Of a DNA stretch of 64,000 nt, positions 16,044-25,358 are shown one piece after another. The first letter of the stretch is position 1, and every line of letters starts with the position of its first letter. The notes beneath the pieces are model-generated. The model was not told where the DNA came from. It saw nothing but the letters and a program-made list of their open reading frames with translations, and made no database searches. Source of the DNA: Lachnospiraceae bacterium (GTDB lineage: Bacteria > Bacillota > Clostridia > Lachnospirales > Lachnospiraceae). The position numbers and the translations under genes are program-made. The stretch covers positions 62,001 through 126,000 of the forward strand of contig JAFSBX010000071.1 of NCBI GenBank assembly GCA_017437065.1, written 5' to 3'.

Positions 16044-18179
16044 TCAACGTACTAAAGTGTCCAATTCCAAAATCTTTCTCAAGAATGAAAAACTGCGTTC
16101 CTTAAGAATACTTAGTTTTTTGTTTACTTCATCAAAATTTATTGAATTAAGTAGATACTCTGTATCATTAACTACATCCGTATTATATAAAACTCTTTTT
16201 GTATCAATATCTAATGAATTCAATAATGATAATACTCTTGTTTCTCCACGCTGTTTGTTAGGAATAACAACAAATGGTTTATTAAATATTATCGCAAAAC
16301 AAGTAGCATGGAATGAATCAGCTATAACAAATTTACAATTCATAAGGGAGGCAAGCCATTTTTCATTACTGAAATTTATTTCTGTTGGTAAATTCCAACA
16401 AGATTCAATATTTGCTTTATCTCTCCACATATCAGTAACAGCTGTAACGGATAGCTTTAATCTATCAGAAATATCTTTAATAATAACCGCAGTATTTTCT
16501 TGTGGATCCAGAATATAACTGAATATTTCTACATTATGCTTTCTCAAATTAGCTGTAAGACATCTGTAGTGCTTTATATCACATAAAAATACGGGATCTA
16601 AAACAAATTCTGGCATAATATCAAAGTTATTCTTAACAAAAGAAATACTACTCTCTTCACGAACTGAAAAATGCTTAAATCGTAAAAGATTATTTTTTAA
16701 AGATAATGTCTCTTCTATATCGCTTAATATTCTATTGCTTCCAAATGATGCAGCAAAAGCAGATTTCGAATGCAAATCATCAACCCAATTCAATTTAATA
16801 AAACCACTAATTTGCCTGTATATATTATAATTAAATAATTGATCAGACCCTACTACAAATTGTTTACATCGATTGTTTAACACTTTCATATCCTCTATGT
16901 TATTATATATAGGTGCAAGTGAATATTGAGGATAATTAAATGTCTCAAAATTAATAGGTGCAGTCGGTTTTATATCAGAATTTGCCGGTTGTCTAATAAT
17001 ATAGACACTCTTTCCACAATCTTCAATAATTTTATATAATGCGTAATTAGTGATAGCACTACCATAATTCTTATAATTCATTACACATACCAATCCTACA
17101 TCATATATAGAATTGTACGCCATTCTAATGGCATCATTAAAACTTTTATATCTTAGCAGATGATTAAAATACTGTTTATTTTGGGGTGGCAAGTGTCGAT
17201 TATGCTGCCCTTCTCGTATCCAATCAAAAGGAACTTTTTCTACCCGCTTAAATTTAGCTTTTAAAAAATTGATGATTTTATTAGCTTTACTATTATTTGC
17301 AAAAACCATACTTGTACCAAGACCATCATTCCATGTCGAATCATGTTGCTCAATTTTCCAAAAATCTCCCATTGTAAAATCTGATTTATGCGGAAAACTA
17401 GCGAATTTACACTTTAAACATGCTTCCCTTGCATAATAACCATTGAAATATCCTAAAAAAAACGGATCATTCATATCATTAATATCAATATGCTCACCAT
17501 TCTTTAATGTAATCTCCATTACAGCACTTATCCATCCAAATTTCTTTGTTCGAAAATTTACAGATGCAATATTTTCAATACCATAATTATCATGCAAATA
17601 TTTTCTTAATACAAATATAGATGGATTATAATAACACACAAAATCCAATGTTATAAGTAATGATGTATTTGCGTTTTTACCAAGCATTGAATAAAGTCCA
17701 CTAATCTGACACGGGGTTCCTGTAAATAAAACCTGTCGTCCTTCTTTGAGGAAATACTCAACCTTTTTATACGAATCACCAATTTCACTCTGAACATACT
17801 TTGAACGACGTAGTATATCTAAATCACTAATTGATTCTATAAATGTATGTTTAACAAAAATGCTCGTTGTCCATGCGGCACCAAAAACTACTCCACCATT
17901 ATTCAAAACATATTCTGCAATTACAGAAAAAAATCCACCACTTGAACTTTGCATTCTGATTTCATCAGAAGCCCATATGGCATATGTTGATGGTTTATGA
18001 TCAATAATTGGACATACATTATCACAAATACCACAATCAATACAAATATTATAATCAATTTCTGGAATATAAAAACCGTAACCATTATGTTTCATTGCTA
18101 TTGCATTTTGGGGACACGAATTACTACAAGCACTGCAACCCGTGCATAAGGTACTATATATACTTTCTATATTACGCAT
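16044..18179 (-). CDS. Fusion: ferredoxin/FrhB-like domain plus polysaccharide pyruvyl transferase
   Basis: A 711-aa protein. The N-terminus has two 4Fe-4S cluster motifs (Cys12/15/18/22 and Cys46/49/52/56), then an FrhB-type F420-hydrogenase beta-subunit region with SSGGFFS and FTGTPCQI. From about residue 350 (YDVGLVCVMNYKNYGS) a polysaccharide pyruvyl transferase domain follows, with VGSDQLFN, FSVREESS and IADSFHATCFAIIF. Pyruvyl transferases add ketal pyruvate to glycan chains using phosphoenolpyruvate; the redox role of the front half in glycan loci is not known. Only a weak ribosome site precedes the ATG. The gene is visibly more AT-rich than the core genes, which suggests transfer. Confidence 0.85.
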   Translation of the reverse strand: MRNIESIYSTLCTGCSACSNSCPQNAIAMKHNGYGFYIPEIDYNICIDCGICDNVCPIIDHKPSTYAIWASDEIRMQSSSGGFFSVIAEYVLNNGGVVFGAAWTTSIFVKHTFIESISDLDILRRSKYVQSEIGDSYKKVEYFLKEGRQVLFTGTPCQISGLYSMLGKNANTSLLITLDFVCYYNPSIFVLRKYLHDNYGIENIASVNFRTKKFGWISAVMEITLKNGEHIDINDMNDPFFLGYFNGYYAREACLKCKFASFPHKSDFTMGDFWKIEQHDSTWNDGLGTSMVFANNSKANKIINFLKAKFKRVEKVPFDWIREGQHNRHLPPQNKQYFNHLLRYKSFNDAIRMAYNSIYDVGLVCVMNYKNYGSAITNYALYKIIEDCGKSVYIIRQPANSDIKPTAPINFETFNYPQYSLAPIYNNIEDMKVLNNRCKQFVVGSDQLFNYNIYRQISGFIKLNWVDDLHSKSAFAASFGSNRILSDIEETLSLKNNLLRFKHFSVREESSISFVKNNFDIMPEFVLDPVFLCDIKHYRCLTANLRKHNVEIFSYILDPQENTAVIIKDISDRLKLSVTAVTDMWRDKANIESCWNLPTEINFSNEKWLASLMNCKFVIADSFHATCFAIIFNKPFVVIPNKQRGETRVLSLLNSLDIDTKRVLYNTDVVNDTEYLLNSINFDEVNKKLSILKERSFSFLRKILELDTLVR

Positions 18180-18181
18180 TT

Positions 18182-18217
18182 TTACTCTATATGATATTCT
18201 AGAAATATAAACACCAT
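18182..18217 (-). other. Possible 11-aa leader ORF ahead of the FrhB fusion
   Basis: A mini-frame (MVFIFLEYHIE) with AAAGGA just upstream ends two bases before the start of the FrhB-pyruvyltransferase gene, which lacks a strong ribosome site of its own. It could serve translational coupling, or be chance in AT-rich DNA. Confidence 0.25.
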
Positions 18218-18264
18218 TTTTCCTTTCTTTTAATTATTTATGGACATTTGTCAAATGCCACGAT

Positions 18265-21200
18265 TTACTTAATAAACATATTAACAATTTTTCGAAACAT
18301 ATTTCTTCTTCGACTACCAAATGGTAATATATTATTTACAGAACGATAAAACTTCACAAACAAACCATCTTGGAATATTTTCTCATCTCTATATACTTGT
18401 TCTCTCACTTCTTTCTTTAATTGTCCTATATCTGTTTGTACATATTTTATAACTTCACGCTCTTTTGTCTTAACTCCATATAAACTATAAATTTCCTGTT
18501 CTTTTGTCCAATAATCATATAATGAAAGCACCTCATTTGTACCAAACTCATCTTCAAATTCAATTGCTGCCATAAGTTTACGATCAAAGCTTTTTGCATA
18601 GTGCATATAATATTCAAACGGAATACATGCATCAAATCTATTAAAGAACAACTGCTTTAAATCTTCACCAAATACCTCAACCATATCATCAACAAATTTT
18701 ATCGCCCACTTTTGGATTACATTCAATACATACTCCTCCTTATATTTCGTATGATATTCTCCAAAAATCGGATTAATTTTACCATCATTATCTCTTTCAA
18801 ATCCCACACACGAAGGCTTATTAGGTGTAAATATCTGCTCTCTCAAAACAAAAGCTGAACATGGCTTAAACGAATAAAATGAATCTATATTGAAACCTTG
18901 ACTTTCTTTTCTCATCAATGCCCAGGGTTCATGCTCATGAAAATAGTATGAATCTACAGGATACCCAAGCAATTTACTCAAAGCAGTCTCCATTCTTCCA
19001 CTATATCCCACATCATATATTGCATCGCCTTGTGATATTTTTTCTGAAAAATAATCATGTAACATTATTTCATATTTTTCTGCTGCCTTAGAATCATAAA
19101 TTTCATTAATAAATATTTTTGCAAATAAATAGTATTCATTTAAACTGCCAAATTTCTTTTGCGGAATAATTCCCGCATTTTTCAAAACATAATCACAATC
19201 AATATTTTCTCTCACTACACTATGTAATAACTTAATAACACTCTCTGGTGTATTATTTAATATATGCGGAGGAAGAAATAACTCGTAAATTCCTTCAGGA
19301 TTTTTCATAAATAAAGGGGCAACAGCTTTTCTAGAAAAATACATATAATTTGATTTAGCCCCATCAAAAATTCCACTTAACCGATCATATGCCTCTTTTA
19401 CATAAAATCCATCCCTCGCAACAAAATGAATTGTTTCTATTTTTTTTCTTTGACTATTTTGATGTAACCATTTTGCCTCTGAAAACAAAAACATTCCAGC
19501 ACAAAAATAACCAATAAATCTTGGGTCTGCATCAAAATCGCTTTGTCTGTTTATTGAAACAAAGGGATTACCAAAAAATCGATTTGCAACATTAGCCAGC
19601 ATACATCTAATTCCTATAAACTTCAATGAAGTTCCTTGGTCAATAATACTTCCATTTGGCTCATATATTTTCTTATAAAATTCACCAGAATAAATTGCTC
19701 CATTTATTCCCTTAAATAAATCTGTTGCCTTAGGAACATGATAAGAAACCATCCCATATTTTCGTGAATTTTCATAATCCACTAAATAATTATCCCCTAT
19801 AAAACAAACCTTAGATTCATCTTCTATTTTCAAATCAGTTAACACATATCCAAATAAATTACCAGAATATTTCGAAACACCTATATCATTAGACAAATAT
19901 AATTTTTCAAAATCCTTATATCCATTTCTTTTAAGAATTTTTACTATAGTTTCTTTTGACAAATACATATCGGAAATAATCACAATCTTCTTATCACAAT
20001 ACTTTGCCCATTCATATAGTTCTTTTCCTATTTCCCTTGACATACAATATTTTTCTTCAAGAAATATTTCATATTTTTTTAATTGTTCTGCTAGTTCACT
20101 ATCTATTCCATAATATTCAGAAATATAATTATAGATTTCATCCAGTGTCACATCCTCATTAGACGGTCTAATTGCGTTATAATACGAACGACATCCCATT
20201 TCTCCATTTCTTCTAATTAACGAAAAATCAATTACTGTTCTTTTTCCAACTAGTTGATTATATTTATCATTAAGAAGAACAAAAAGATCTGTTGGTTCCC
20301 AAAATGGACGTTGTATTAATGTATCAAATATATCAAACCCGACATATTCACATCTTGCACTTGCAATATATTCCTTAATCTGATTCAAATATTCATATCC
20401 ATACTCTAGTTTAGTCGTCAACGATTCAAAATAACCTGTATTTGCTTTTACGTATATGTTTTCTTCTATAAAAGAACTAATATTTTCAAGAATTACTTCA
20501 CGTTCATCTTCATGGTAAACACATATTCTATTTCCATATTCTCTATACCAATTGTAAATCCAATCTTTCGTAATATCAATATTAGTACTAATTCTATACT
20601 GTTCAACTACGTCAATAAACTGCTTGAAATTTTCCAAAATGAAATTGGGTTTTTGGGAATAGATTTTTATTTCTTTTTTCATACCATATATAACATCACA
20701 TTTAGAAACATAATGAAGTTTCTTTGCTATACTTAAAATGCTAAAATTCATTATCTCATATATAAACAAAGAATTATCCAAAATACTATTAATATCACTA
20801 ACTGATAATAAATCCTTCATAAGTGCTCTTGATATGCATTTATTGTTAATTTGCGTCAAAAATCTATCTTCTCCACCATGAAGATAAAATGCTCTCAAAA
20901 TTTCTTCTTTATCAACATTCCTATCCATTGTTTCTGACATTGAAAGATTAAACTTAAATATCCCCTCCCTCTCACTAATAAACAATGAACGTAATAAAAT
21001 TAAATCATAATCTTTATTCAAAACATCTGTAAATGCATATAACCAATTTGACGACATAAAATCTGTATCATCAAGGAACATAAAATATTCACCTTTGCTA
21101 TGTTCGACTATATTTTTTATCATATTATATTTTCGTTCATCGCTACACTGATGATATGAAATATTAAATTCTTCAATCAAAAATTGAATCTCGTCTTTCC

Positions 21201-21330
21201 GGTATGACTTATTAAAATCAGACACATACACCTCAATATTATTATCACTAACTCTCATAATGCTATTTACACATTTGTATAAATCCCTTGAGTCCCCTTG
21301 CGTCCAATTGACTATAAACGATAATTTCAT
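18265..21330 (-). CDS. Glycosyltransferase family 2 - HAD - RDG module fusion
   Basis: A 1021-aa three-part protein. Residues 1-250 are a GT-A glycosyltransferase family 2 domain with an FLDDTD metal-site motif (85-90). Residues 325-550 are a HAD domain with DIFDTL (333-338), SDMYLSKE (453-460) and FIGDNYLVD (510-518). Residues 600-900 carry the module shared with two neighbours: FVARDGF (636-642), FSRKA (665-669), DVGYSGR (773-779). It probably adds a sugar to the surface glycan; the HAD and RDG parts have no known reaction. AAGGATG is near the start, and a strong promoter lies 45 nt upstream. First gene of a three-gene AT-rich block. Confidence 0.8.
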   Translation of the reverse strand: MKLSFIVNWTQGDSRDLYKCVNSIMRVSDNNIEVYVSDFNKSYRKDEIQFLIEEFNISYHQCSDERKYNMIKNIVEHSKGEYFMFLDDTDFMSSNWLYAFTDVLNKDYDLILLRSLFISEREGIFKFNLSMSETMDRNVDKEEILRAFYLHGGEDRFLTQINNKCISRALMKDLLSVSDINSILDNSLFIYEIMNFSILSIAKKLHYVSKCDVIYGMKKEIKIYSQKPNFILENFKQFIDVVEQYRISTNIDITKDWIYNWYREYGNRICVYHEDEREVILENISSFIEENIYVKANTGYFESLTTKLEYGYEYLNQIKEYIASARCEYVGFDIFDTLIQRPFWEPTDLFVLLNDKYNQLVGKRTVIDFSLIRRNGEMGCRSYYNAIRPSNEDVTLDEIYNYISEYYGIDSELAEQLKKYEIFLEEKYCMSREIGKELYEWAKYCDKKIVIISDMYLSKETIVKILKRNGYKDFEKLYLSNDIGVSKYSGNLFGYVLTDLKIEDESKVCFIGDNYLVDYENSRKYGMVSYHVPKATDLFKGINGAIYSGEFYKKIYEPNGSIIDQGTSLKFIGIRCMLANVANRFFGNPFVSINRQSDFDADPRFIGYFCAGMFLFSEAKWLHQNSQRKKIETIHFVARDGFYVKEAYDRLSGIFDGAKSNYMYFSRKAVAPLFMKNPEGIYELFLPPHILNNTPESVIKLLHSVVRENIDCDYVLKNAGIIPQKKFGSLNEYYLFAKIFINEIYDSKAAEKYEIMLHDYFSEKISQGDAIYDVGYSGRMETALSKLLGYPVDSYYFHEHEPWALMRKESQGFNIDSFYSFKPCSAFVLREQIFTPNKPSCVGFERDNDGKINPIFGEYHTKYKEEYVLNVIQKWAIKFVDDMVEVFGEDLKQLFFNRFDACIPFEYYMHYAKSFDRKLMAAIEFEDEFGTNEVLSLYDYWTKEQEIYSLYGVKTKEREVIKYVQTDIGQLKKEVREQVYRDEKIFQDGLFVKFYRSVNNILPFGSRRRNMFRKIVNMFIK

Positions 21331-21373
21331 AAAAATTTCATCCTTTCAATTAATGGCAAAATAGTATTTGCAT

Positions 21374-21402
21374 ACTATATGTAGTATCCTAATTTAAGTC
21401 AA
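21374..21402 (-). promoter_or_regulatory. Promoter of the GT-HAD / FrhB-PPT / HAD block
   Basis: TTGACT (21397-21402) and TATAGT (21374-21379) with a 17-nt spacer on the minus strand. This gives the three AT-rich genes their own transcription start, separate from the exporter operon. Confidence 0.65.
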
Positions 21403-21482
21403 AATAATAACAATTAGTATTAATACAAATTGTTTCTTAATTGTTCTCTACAAGCATATTTCTCTAGCTATCCATATAATAA

Positions 21483-23174
21483 TTATCCAACTTTCATCTT
21501 CCTATACTCCTCACACACCACCTCCGGTTCCCCAATCATCCTAAGTTCCCCCTTCTCAATCCACACACACTTCGTGCAATTCTCAAGAATGGTTCCCATA
21601 CCATGACTCACCATCAGTACCGTGCTACCACCATGTATCATTTCTTTAATTCTCTTCAAACTTTTCTTACGGAAGAATTCATCTCCTACACTCAGCACCT
21701 CATCCAGTATCAATATCTCTGCCGCATCCCCTGCTGTTGCAATAGCAAAACCAAGACGACTCACCATACCGCTTGAGAAATTCTTTACCTTTTCTCCCAT
21801 AAAGTCCTGCAGCTCTGCAAATTCCACAATATCTTCATAATGCTCATCCAAAAACTCTCTGCTATAACCTATAATCGAGCCGTTTAAGTACACGTTTTCC
21901 TTCGCAGTCAGCTCCATATCAAATCCGGTTCCAAGAGTTAACAGCTGCACCTTCTTTCGGTCTACCTCTATATGACCTCCGGTGGGCTTTAGTGCCCCGG
22001 ATACAATCTTTAGCAATGTGGACTTTCCTGAACCATTAGTTCCAATAATGCCGACGATTTCACCCTTATAGACATTAAAGCTCACATGATACAGTGCAAA
22101 CAGCTTTCGATAGCTGACCTGCCTTTTTAGCATCTGAATCAGATAATCCTTAAGTCCCGAGGGGTTGTACGAAGACAAATGAAATTCCATCGTCACGTCA
22201 CAAACCTTGATGACCGGTTCCCTATAATCACTCTCTTCCTCTTCGTCAAGCATAAATAACTGCACCTGTCTTGCCAAATCTTCTGTATCAAATTCTTCCA
22301 AACTTATATAATCCAAATTTGAATCAAAATCTGTCCATTCTGTTTCTCGCTGTCCTTCCGATTCTTTTGCATTTTTTGTTTTCTGCAAAATTTTTCGAAC
22401 TGCAAGTACAATTAACTCAACTACTGCCACGAGTATAATTACTACCAAAACCAGAACCACATATACATTAAAAAATACGGAAGTTTTCTTCTCTTTTCCT
22501 AAAACATTTTCAGATTCTTCTGCCGACTCCCGCTGAAAGATTTCACCGTTTTCACTATCCTGTCCGGCTACCTTTTGTTCCTCCGCATGAGTTTCTGATA
22601 CCGTTTCCTGTAATGACTGCGTTTCTTCCTGCTGCGTTTCCTCCTGCAATGCTTCTTCAAGACGTTGTTCTTCTGCCAATCGTTCTTCCTCGGCAACAGC
22701 GGTATCCTCTCCGTTTATCTTAATCGGTGCCTGCCCATAAGTCGTAATATCATAAATCTCATTCTCTGTATCCCTAACACAGATTTCCGCGTTCTCTACC
22801 GTAAGCTCAGTATCACCGCCGCTCAACGCCTTAAATTTAAGCCAATATTTAATCTCTGTGTTACCAAATGTTCCTGATAAAATCAGAACGCCATTCTCCT
22901 CATTCACCTCATTAGCACCTGATATGTACTTAAGCCGCAAAGGATTATATGTAATTGTTACGTTATAATCCCCAACCCCACTCTCCGTTCTGATGTAAAC
23001 ACCAACCGGAAAGGTTTCATCCTTTTCCTTCTCATACCAGTTAGACCCAAAGGTAACTGTCGCCTCTGCCGCATAGACCTGTATCGGAACAAACATACTT
23101 AACACAAGACTAAATATCATAAAAAGCGTTAAGATTCCTTTTTTTGTGTGATTTATTTTCTTTATGTTTATCAT
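21483..23174 (-). CDS. Polysaccharide ABC exporter ATPase (Wzt/TagH type) with extracytoplasmic cohesin-like N-terminal domain
   Basis: A 563-aa protein in one uninterrupted frame. Residues 1-35 are a signal peptide (cleavage near VYAAEA), 36-153 a beta-sandwich resembling a cohesin/Ig fold (VTFGSNWYEK, DYNVTITYNPLRLKYISG), 158-230 a Glu/Gln-rich linker, 233-260 a membrane helix, and 320-563 an ABC ATPase. The ATPase has Walker A GTNGSGKST (378-386), a weak signature NFSSGM (465-470), Walker B ILILDE (487-492) and H-loop His524. The ATPase belongs to the Wzt/TagH/RfbB group, which drives export of lipid-linked glycans. Placing a secreted domain in front of it is unusual. It overlaps the permease gene by ATGA. 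Confidence 0.85.
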   Translation of the reverse strand: MINIKKINHTKKGILTLFMIFSLVLSMFVPIQVYAAEATVTFGSNWYEKEKDETFPVGVYIRTESGVGDYNVTITYNPLRLKYISGANEVNEENGVLILSGTFGNTEIKYWLKFKALSGGDTELTVENAEICVRDTENEIYDITTYGQAPIKINGEDTAVAEEERLAEEQRLEEALQEETQQEETQSLQETVSETHAEEQKVAGQDSENGEIFQRESAEESENVLGKEKKTSVFFNVYVVLVLVVIILVAVVELIVLAVRKILQKTKNAKESEGQRETEWTDFDSNLDYISLEEFDTEDLARQVQLFMLDEEEESDYREPVIKVCDVTMEFHLSSYNPSGLKDYLIQMLKRQVSYRKLFALYHVSFNVYKGEIVGIIGTNGSGKSTLLKIVSGALKPTGGHIEVDRKKVQLLTLGTGFDMELTAKENVYLNGSIIGYSREFLDEHYEDIVEFAELQDFMGEKVKNFSSGMVSRLGFAIATAGDAAEILILDEVLSVGDEFFRKKSLKRIKEMIHGGSTVLMVSHGMGTILENCTKCVWIEKGELRMIGEPEVVCEEYRKMKVG

Positions 23175-23962
23175 ATCTTCTGCATTACCTGATTTTCTTT
23201 TACTTTAAATACCAATAACCCGACCGTCATACTTCCAACACTCCAACAAATTAATTTTATCCACATCATCGGTTCAGGAACTTTTCCATACATAACACAT
23301 TCTCTGGCTATTGCAATCATCACATAGATTGGATTACAACCTACAAAAGTCTGCATGGATTCCGATAATCCTGAAATCGGATAAAAGATTGCCGACAAAT
23401 ACATGAGCAATGTCAGCAACACCGTGTACAAATATTTAATATCTGCAAAGAACACATATGCTACCGCAAGCATATAGCCTATTCCCATGGAAAAAAGTAA
23501 ACCCAAAGCTACATCTATTGGAAACAACAACATTGTCCAGCTTGGTGTAATGCGAAATACAATTAGCATCAGCACATATGCAATACATGTATAACCAAAG
23601 TTCACCATTGCTGTATAAATTCTTGACAGAATAAATGTCTGCTTTGGAAGCTTTGCCTTAATCAACAGACTCTTATTGTCCACCAGTGCAGACATAGACG
23701 AATCCGTTGCCGCACTAAACATACTCCAGAGAATTTGCCCTGTCAGATAATAGACCGGGAAATTTTCTATGGAACGCCTGAACATCGTCGAAAAAATCAA
23801 CGACATGACAATCATTGTAAGAAGTGGATTTAATACACTCCATATGACGCCCAGTGAACTTCTGGCATACTTTCTCTTAATCTCCCTTGATGTCAATTCA
23901 CTGATAACAAATAAATACTGCTTCGCTTCTTCTGCTTTTCTAAGGAATTTTTTCTTTTTCAT
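23171..23962 (-). CDS. Polysaccharide ABC exporter permease (Wzm/TagG type)
   Basis: A 263-aa ABC-2 membrane protein with six predicted helices and the family's early RSSLGVIWSVLNPLLTMIVMSLIFSTM-like pattern (seen around residues 31-57). With the overlapping ATPase it forms an exporter for undecaprenyl-linked glycan across the membrane. The stop codon overlaps the ATPase start by four bases. The upstream stand-alone module gene ends four bases before this start, so all are in one operon. Confidence 0.93.
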   Translation of the reverse strand: MKKKKFLRKAEEAKQYLFVISELTSREIKRKYARSSLGVIWSVLNPLLTMIVMSLIFSTMFRRSIENFPVYYLTGQILWSMFSAATDSSMSALVDNKSLLIKAKLPKQTFILSRIYTAMVNFGYTCIAYVLMLIVFRITPSWTMLLFPIDVALGLLFSMGIGYMLAVAYVFFADIKYLYTVLLTLLMYLSAIFYPISGLSESMQTFVGCNPIYVMIAIARECVMYGKVPEPMMWIKLICWSVGSMTVGLLVFKVKENQVMQKI

Positions 23963-23966
23963 TTGA

Positions 23967-25358
23967 CTATTTAAAATCCTTCCTTATGTACATAAAATAT
24001 TTATAAAAATGCTCCTGTCTGATAGCCCTTCTATGGCCTGCATTTACAATGCTTCCCTCCGGCCATCCACTTTCATGGAGTGTTCCTTTCCTTATGTTTA
24101 GTTTTATGAGAATTTTGTTCACAAATTTCTGTTTTTTAAGTTCATCCTCATCCCACTTCGCTGCAACACTTTGCATCTGAAGTTCTAACACGTCATCACA
24201 AAACTGCAATGCTCCCATAAACTCTGCTTCTGACCTGGTGGGATTTCCCATAGAAAGCTTAAGAAGCCTCTCAATTATTTGCAGGTTTGCTTTTGCTTTC
24301 CCGGAAACTTGCACATAATACTTCAGATAACTACATAACAGCTCCTTATTTCGGTACATTATTTTTTCATTTGGATTCTGCCGAATGCTTTCCAATGGTA
24401 TGTAATCCACCTCACCCATTTTAGAACGTTCCGTTCTCTCATACCCCATTGTCATTCCTTCCGGAGATGAAAACAACGTTTCAAACAGGCATATAGAAAA
24501 TCTGGTTTTTCGCAGAATATCTTTCTTCGGATGGATATAGTATCCATGATACCGTTCTGCATCACAGCCTTTCGGAATTTCATAAATACCGAAATAATAT
24601 CCCTCCAGTTTTTTGTTTGCCGTTTCTTTTCTTTTATCAACTGCCGTTGAATTTCCTGCCACGTGAATGAGATGCTCCAGACTCTGTTGAATAGTCCCAA
24701 TCCAACCGCTGTCAACTACAGCCATAGAAACATTATCAAAAAGCCCTTCCTGTCTCAGGTAGCCAATTGTATCATCATAACACTTCTTTGAGTGATGATT
24801 CACATATTCAAAAAACTTCTTTTTATTTTTTAACTTTTCCTTTAATTCCTGAATCTGCACATAGTTTAGTGGTGTATCCACCTTCGTCTCGTACCCTGTA
24901 ATCCGGGCTGTTTCTATGATTTCCTGCTCAGTAAAAGACGCTCTCATCATTAGCTTTCGAAAAGAAATATCAATTCCTCCTACACAGATGGTATCCAGAC
25001 ACTTCTCGCCTAAGAGCCGGTACTCTGCCATACGAAGCGAATAGCGCGATATTTTGAGGTATCGAAGCTCAGGTATCTTTTTACCTTCGCCTAATATTTG
25101 TGCTACCTGATACATGAGCCAGCCATCCCTTGCCAGAAAATACAGCCTCCGTTTCCCCGACTTTACCGCTTCGTCCAATACCCATTCCACAAAAGACACT
25201 ATAACAGGTGCAAACACATGCAAAAAAATTTCATCATATGCTGTCGGTTTATTAAATGCTGCCAGAGATTCTTCGAGAGCGTGATAATGTGCCGGATTCT
25301 TTTGTAACAAATTCCTGTATTGATGCAATCGGCTCTCCAATTCCTCTCTCCCTGTCAA
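23967..25358 (-). CDS. Stand-alone copy of the RDG module, surface-polysaccharide locus
   Basis: A 463-aa protein with no HAD domain that matches the C-terminal module of the two HAD proteins nearby: YFLARDGW (73-80), KISRYS (102-107), VVDSGWIGT (214-222) and CLFETLFSSPEG (290-301) followed by GYE. Function is unknown; the invariant Asp/Arg and DxGxxG motifs suggest an enzyme. The start is a TTG at 25358 with GGAGG nine bases upstream. This makes its first 107 nt overlap the end of the preceding glycosyltransferase gene in another frame, an unusually long overlap. Confidence 0.7.
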   Translation of the reverse strand: MTGREELESRLHQYRNLLQKNPAHYHALEESLAAFNKPTAYDEIFLHVFAPVIVSFVEWVLDEAVKSGKRRLYFLARDGWLMYQVAQILGEGKKIPELRYLKISRYSLRMAEYRLLGEKCLDTICVGGIDISFRKLMMRASFTEQEIIETARITGYETKVDTPLNYVQIQELKEKLKNKKKFFEYVNHHSKKCYDDTIGYLRQEGLFDNVSMAVVDSGWIGTIQQSLEHLIHVAGNSTAVDKRKETANKKLEGYYFGIYEIPKGCDAERYHGYYIHPKKDILRKTRFSICLFETLFSSPEGMTMGYERTERSKMGEVDYIPLESIRQNPNEKIMYRNKELLCSYLKYYVQVSGKAKANLQIIERLLKLSMGNPTRSEAEFMGALQFCDDVLELQMQSVAAKWDEDELKKQKFVNKILIKLNIRKGTLHESGWPEGSIVNAGHRRAIRQEHFYKYFMYIRKDFK

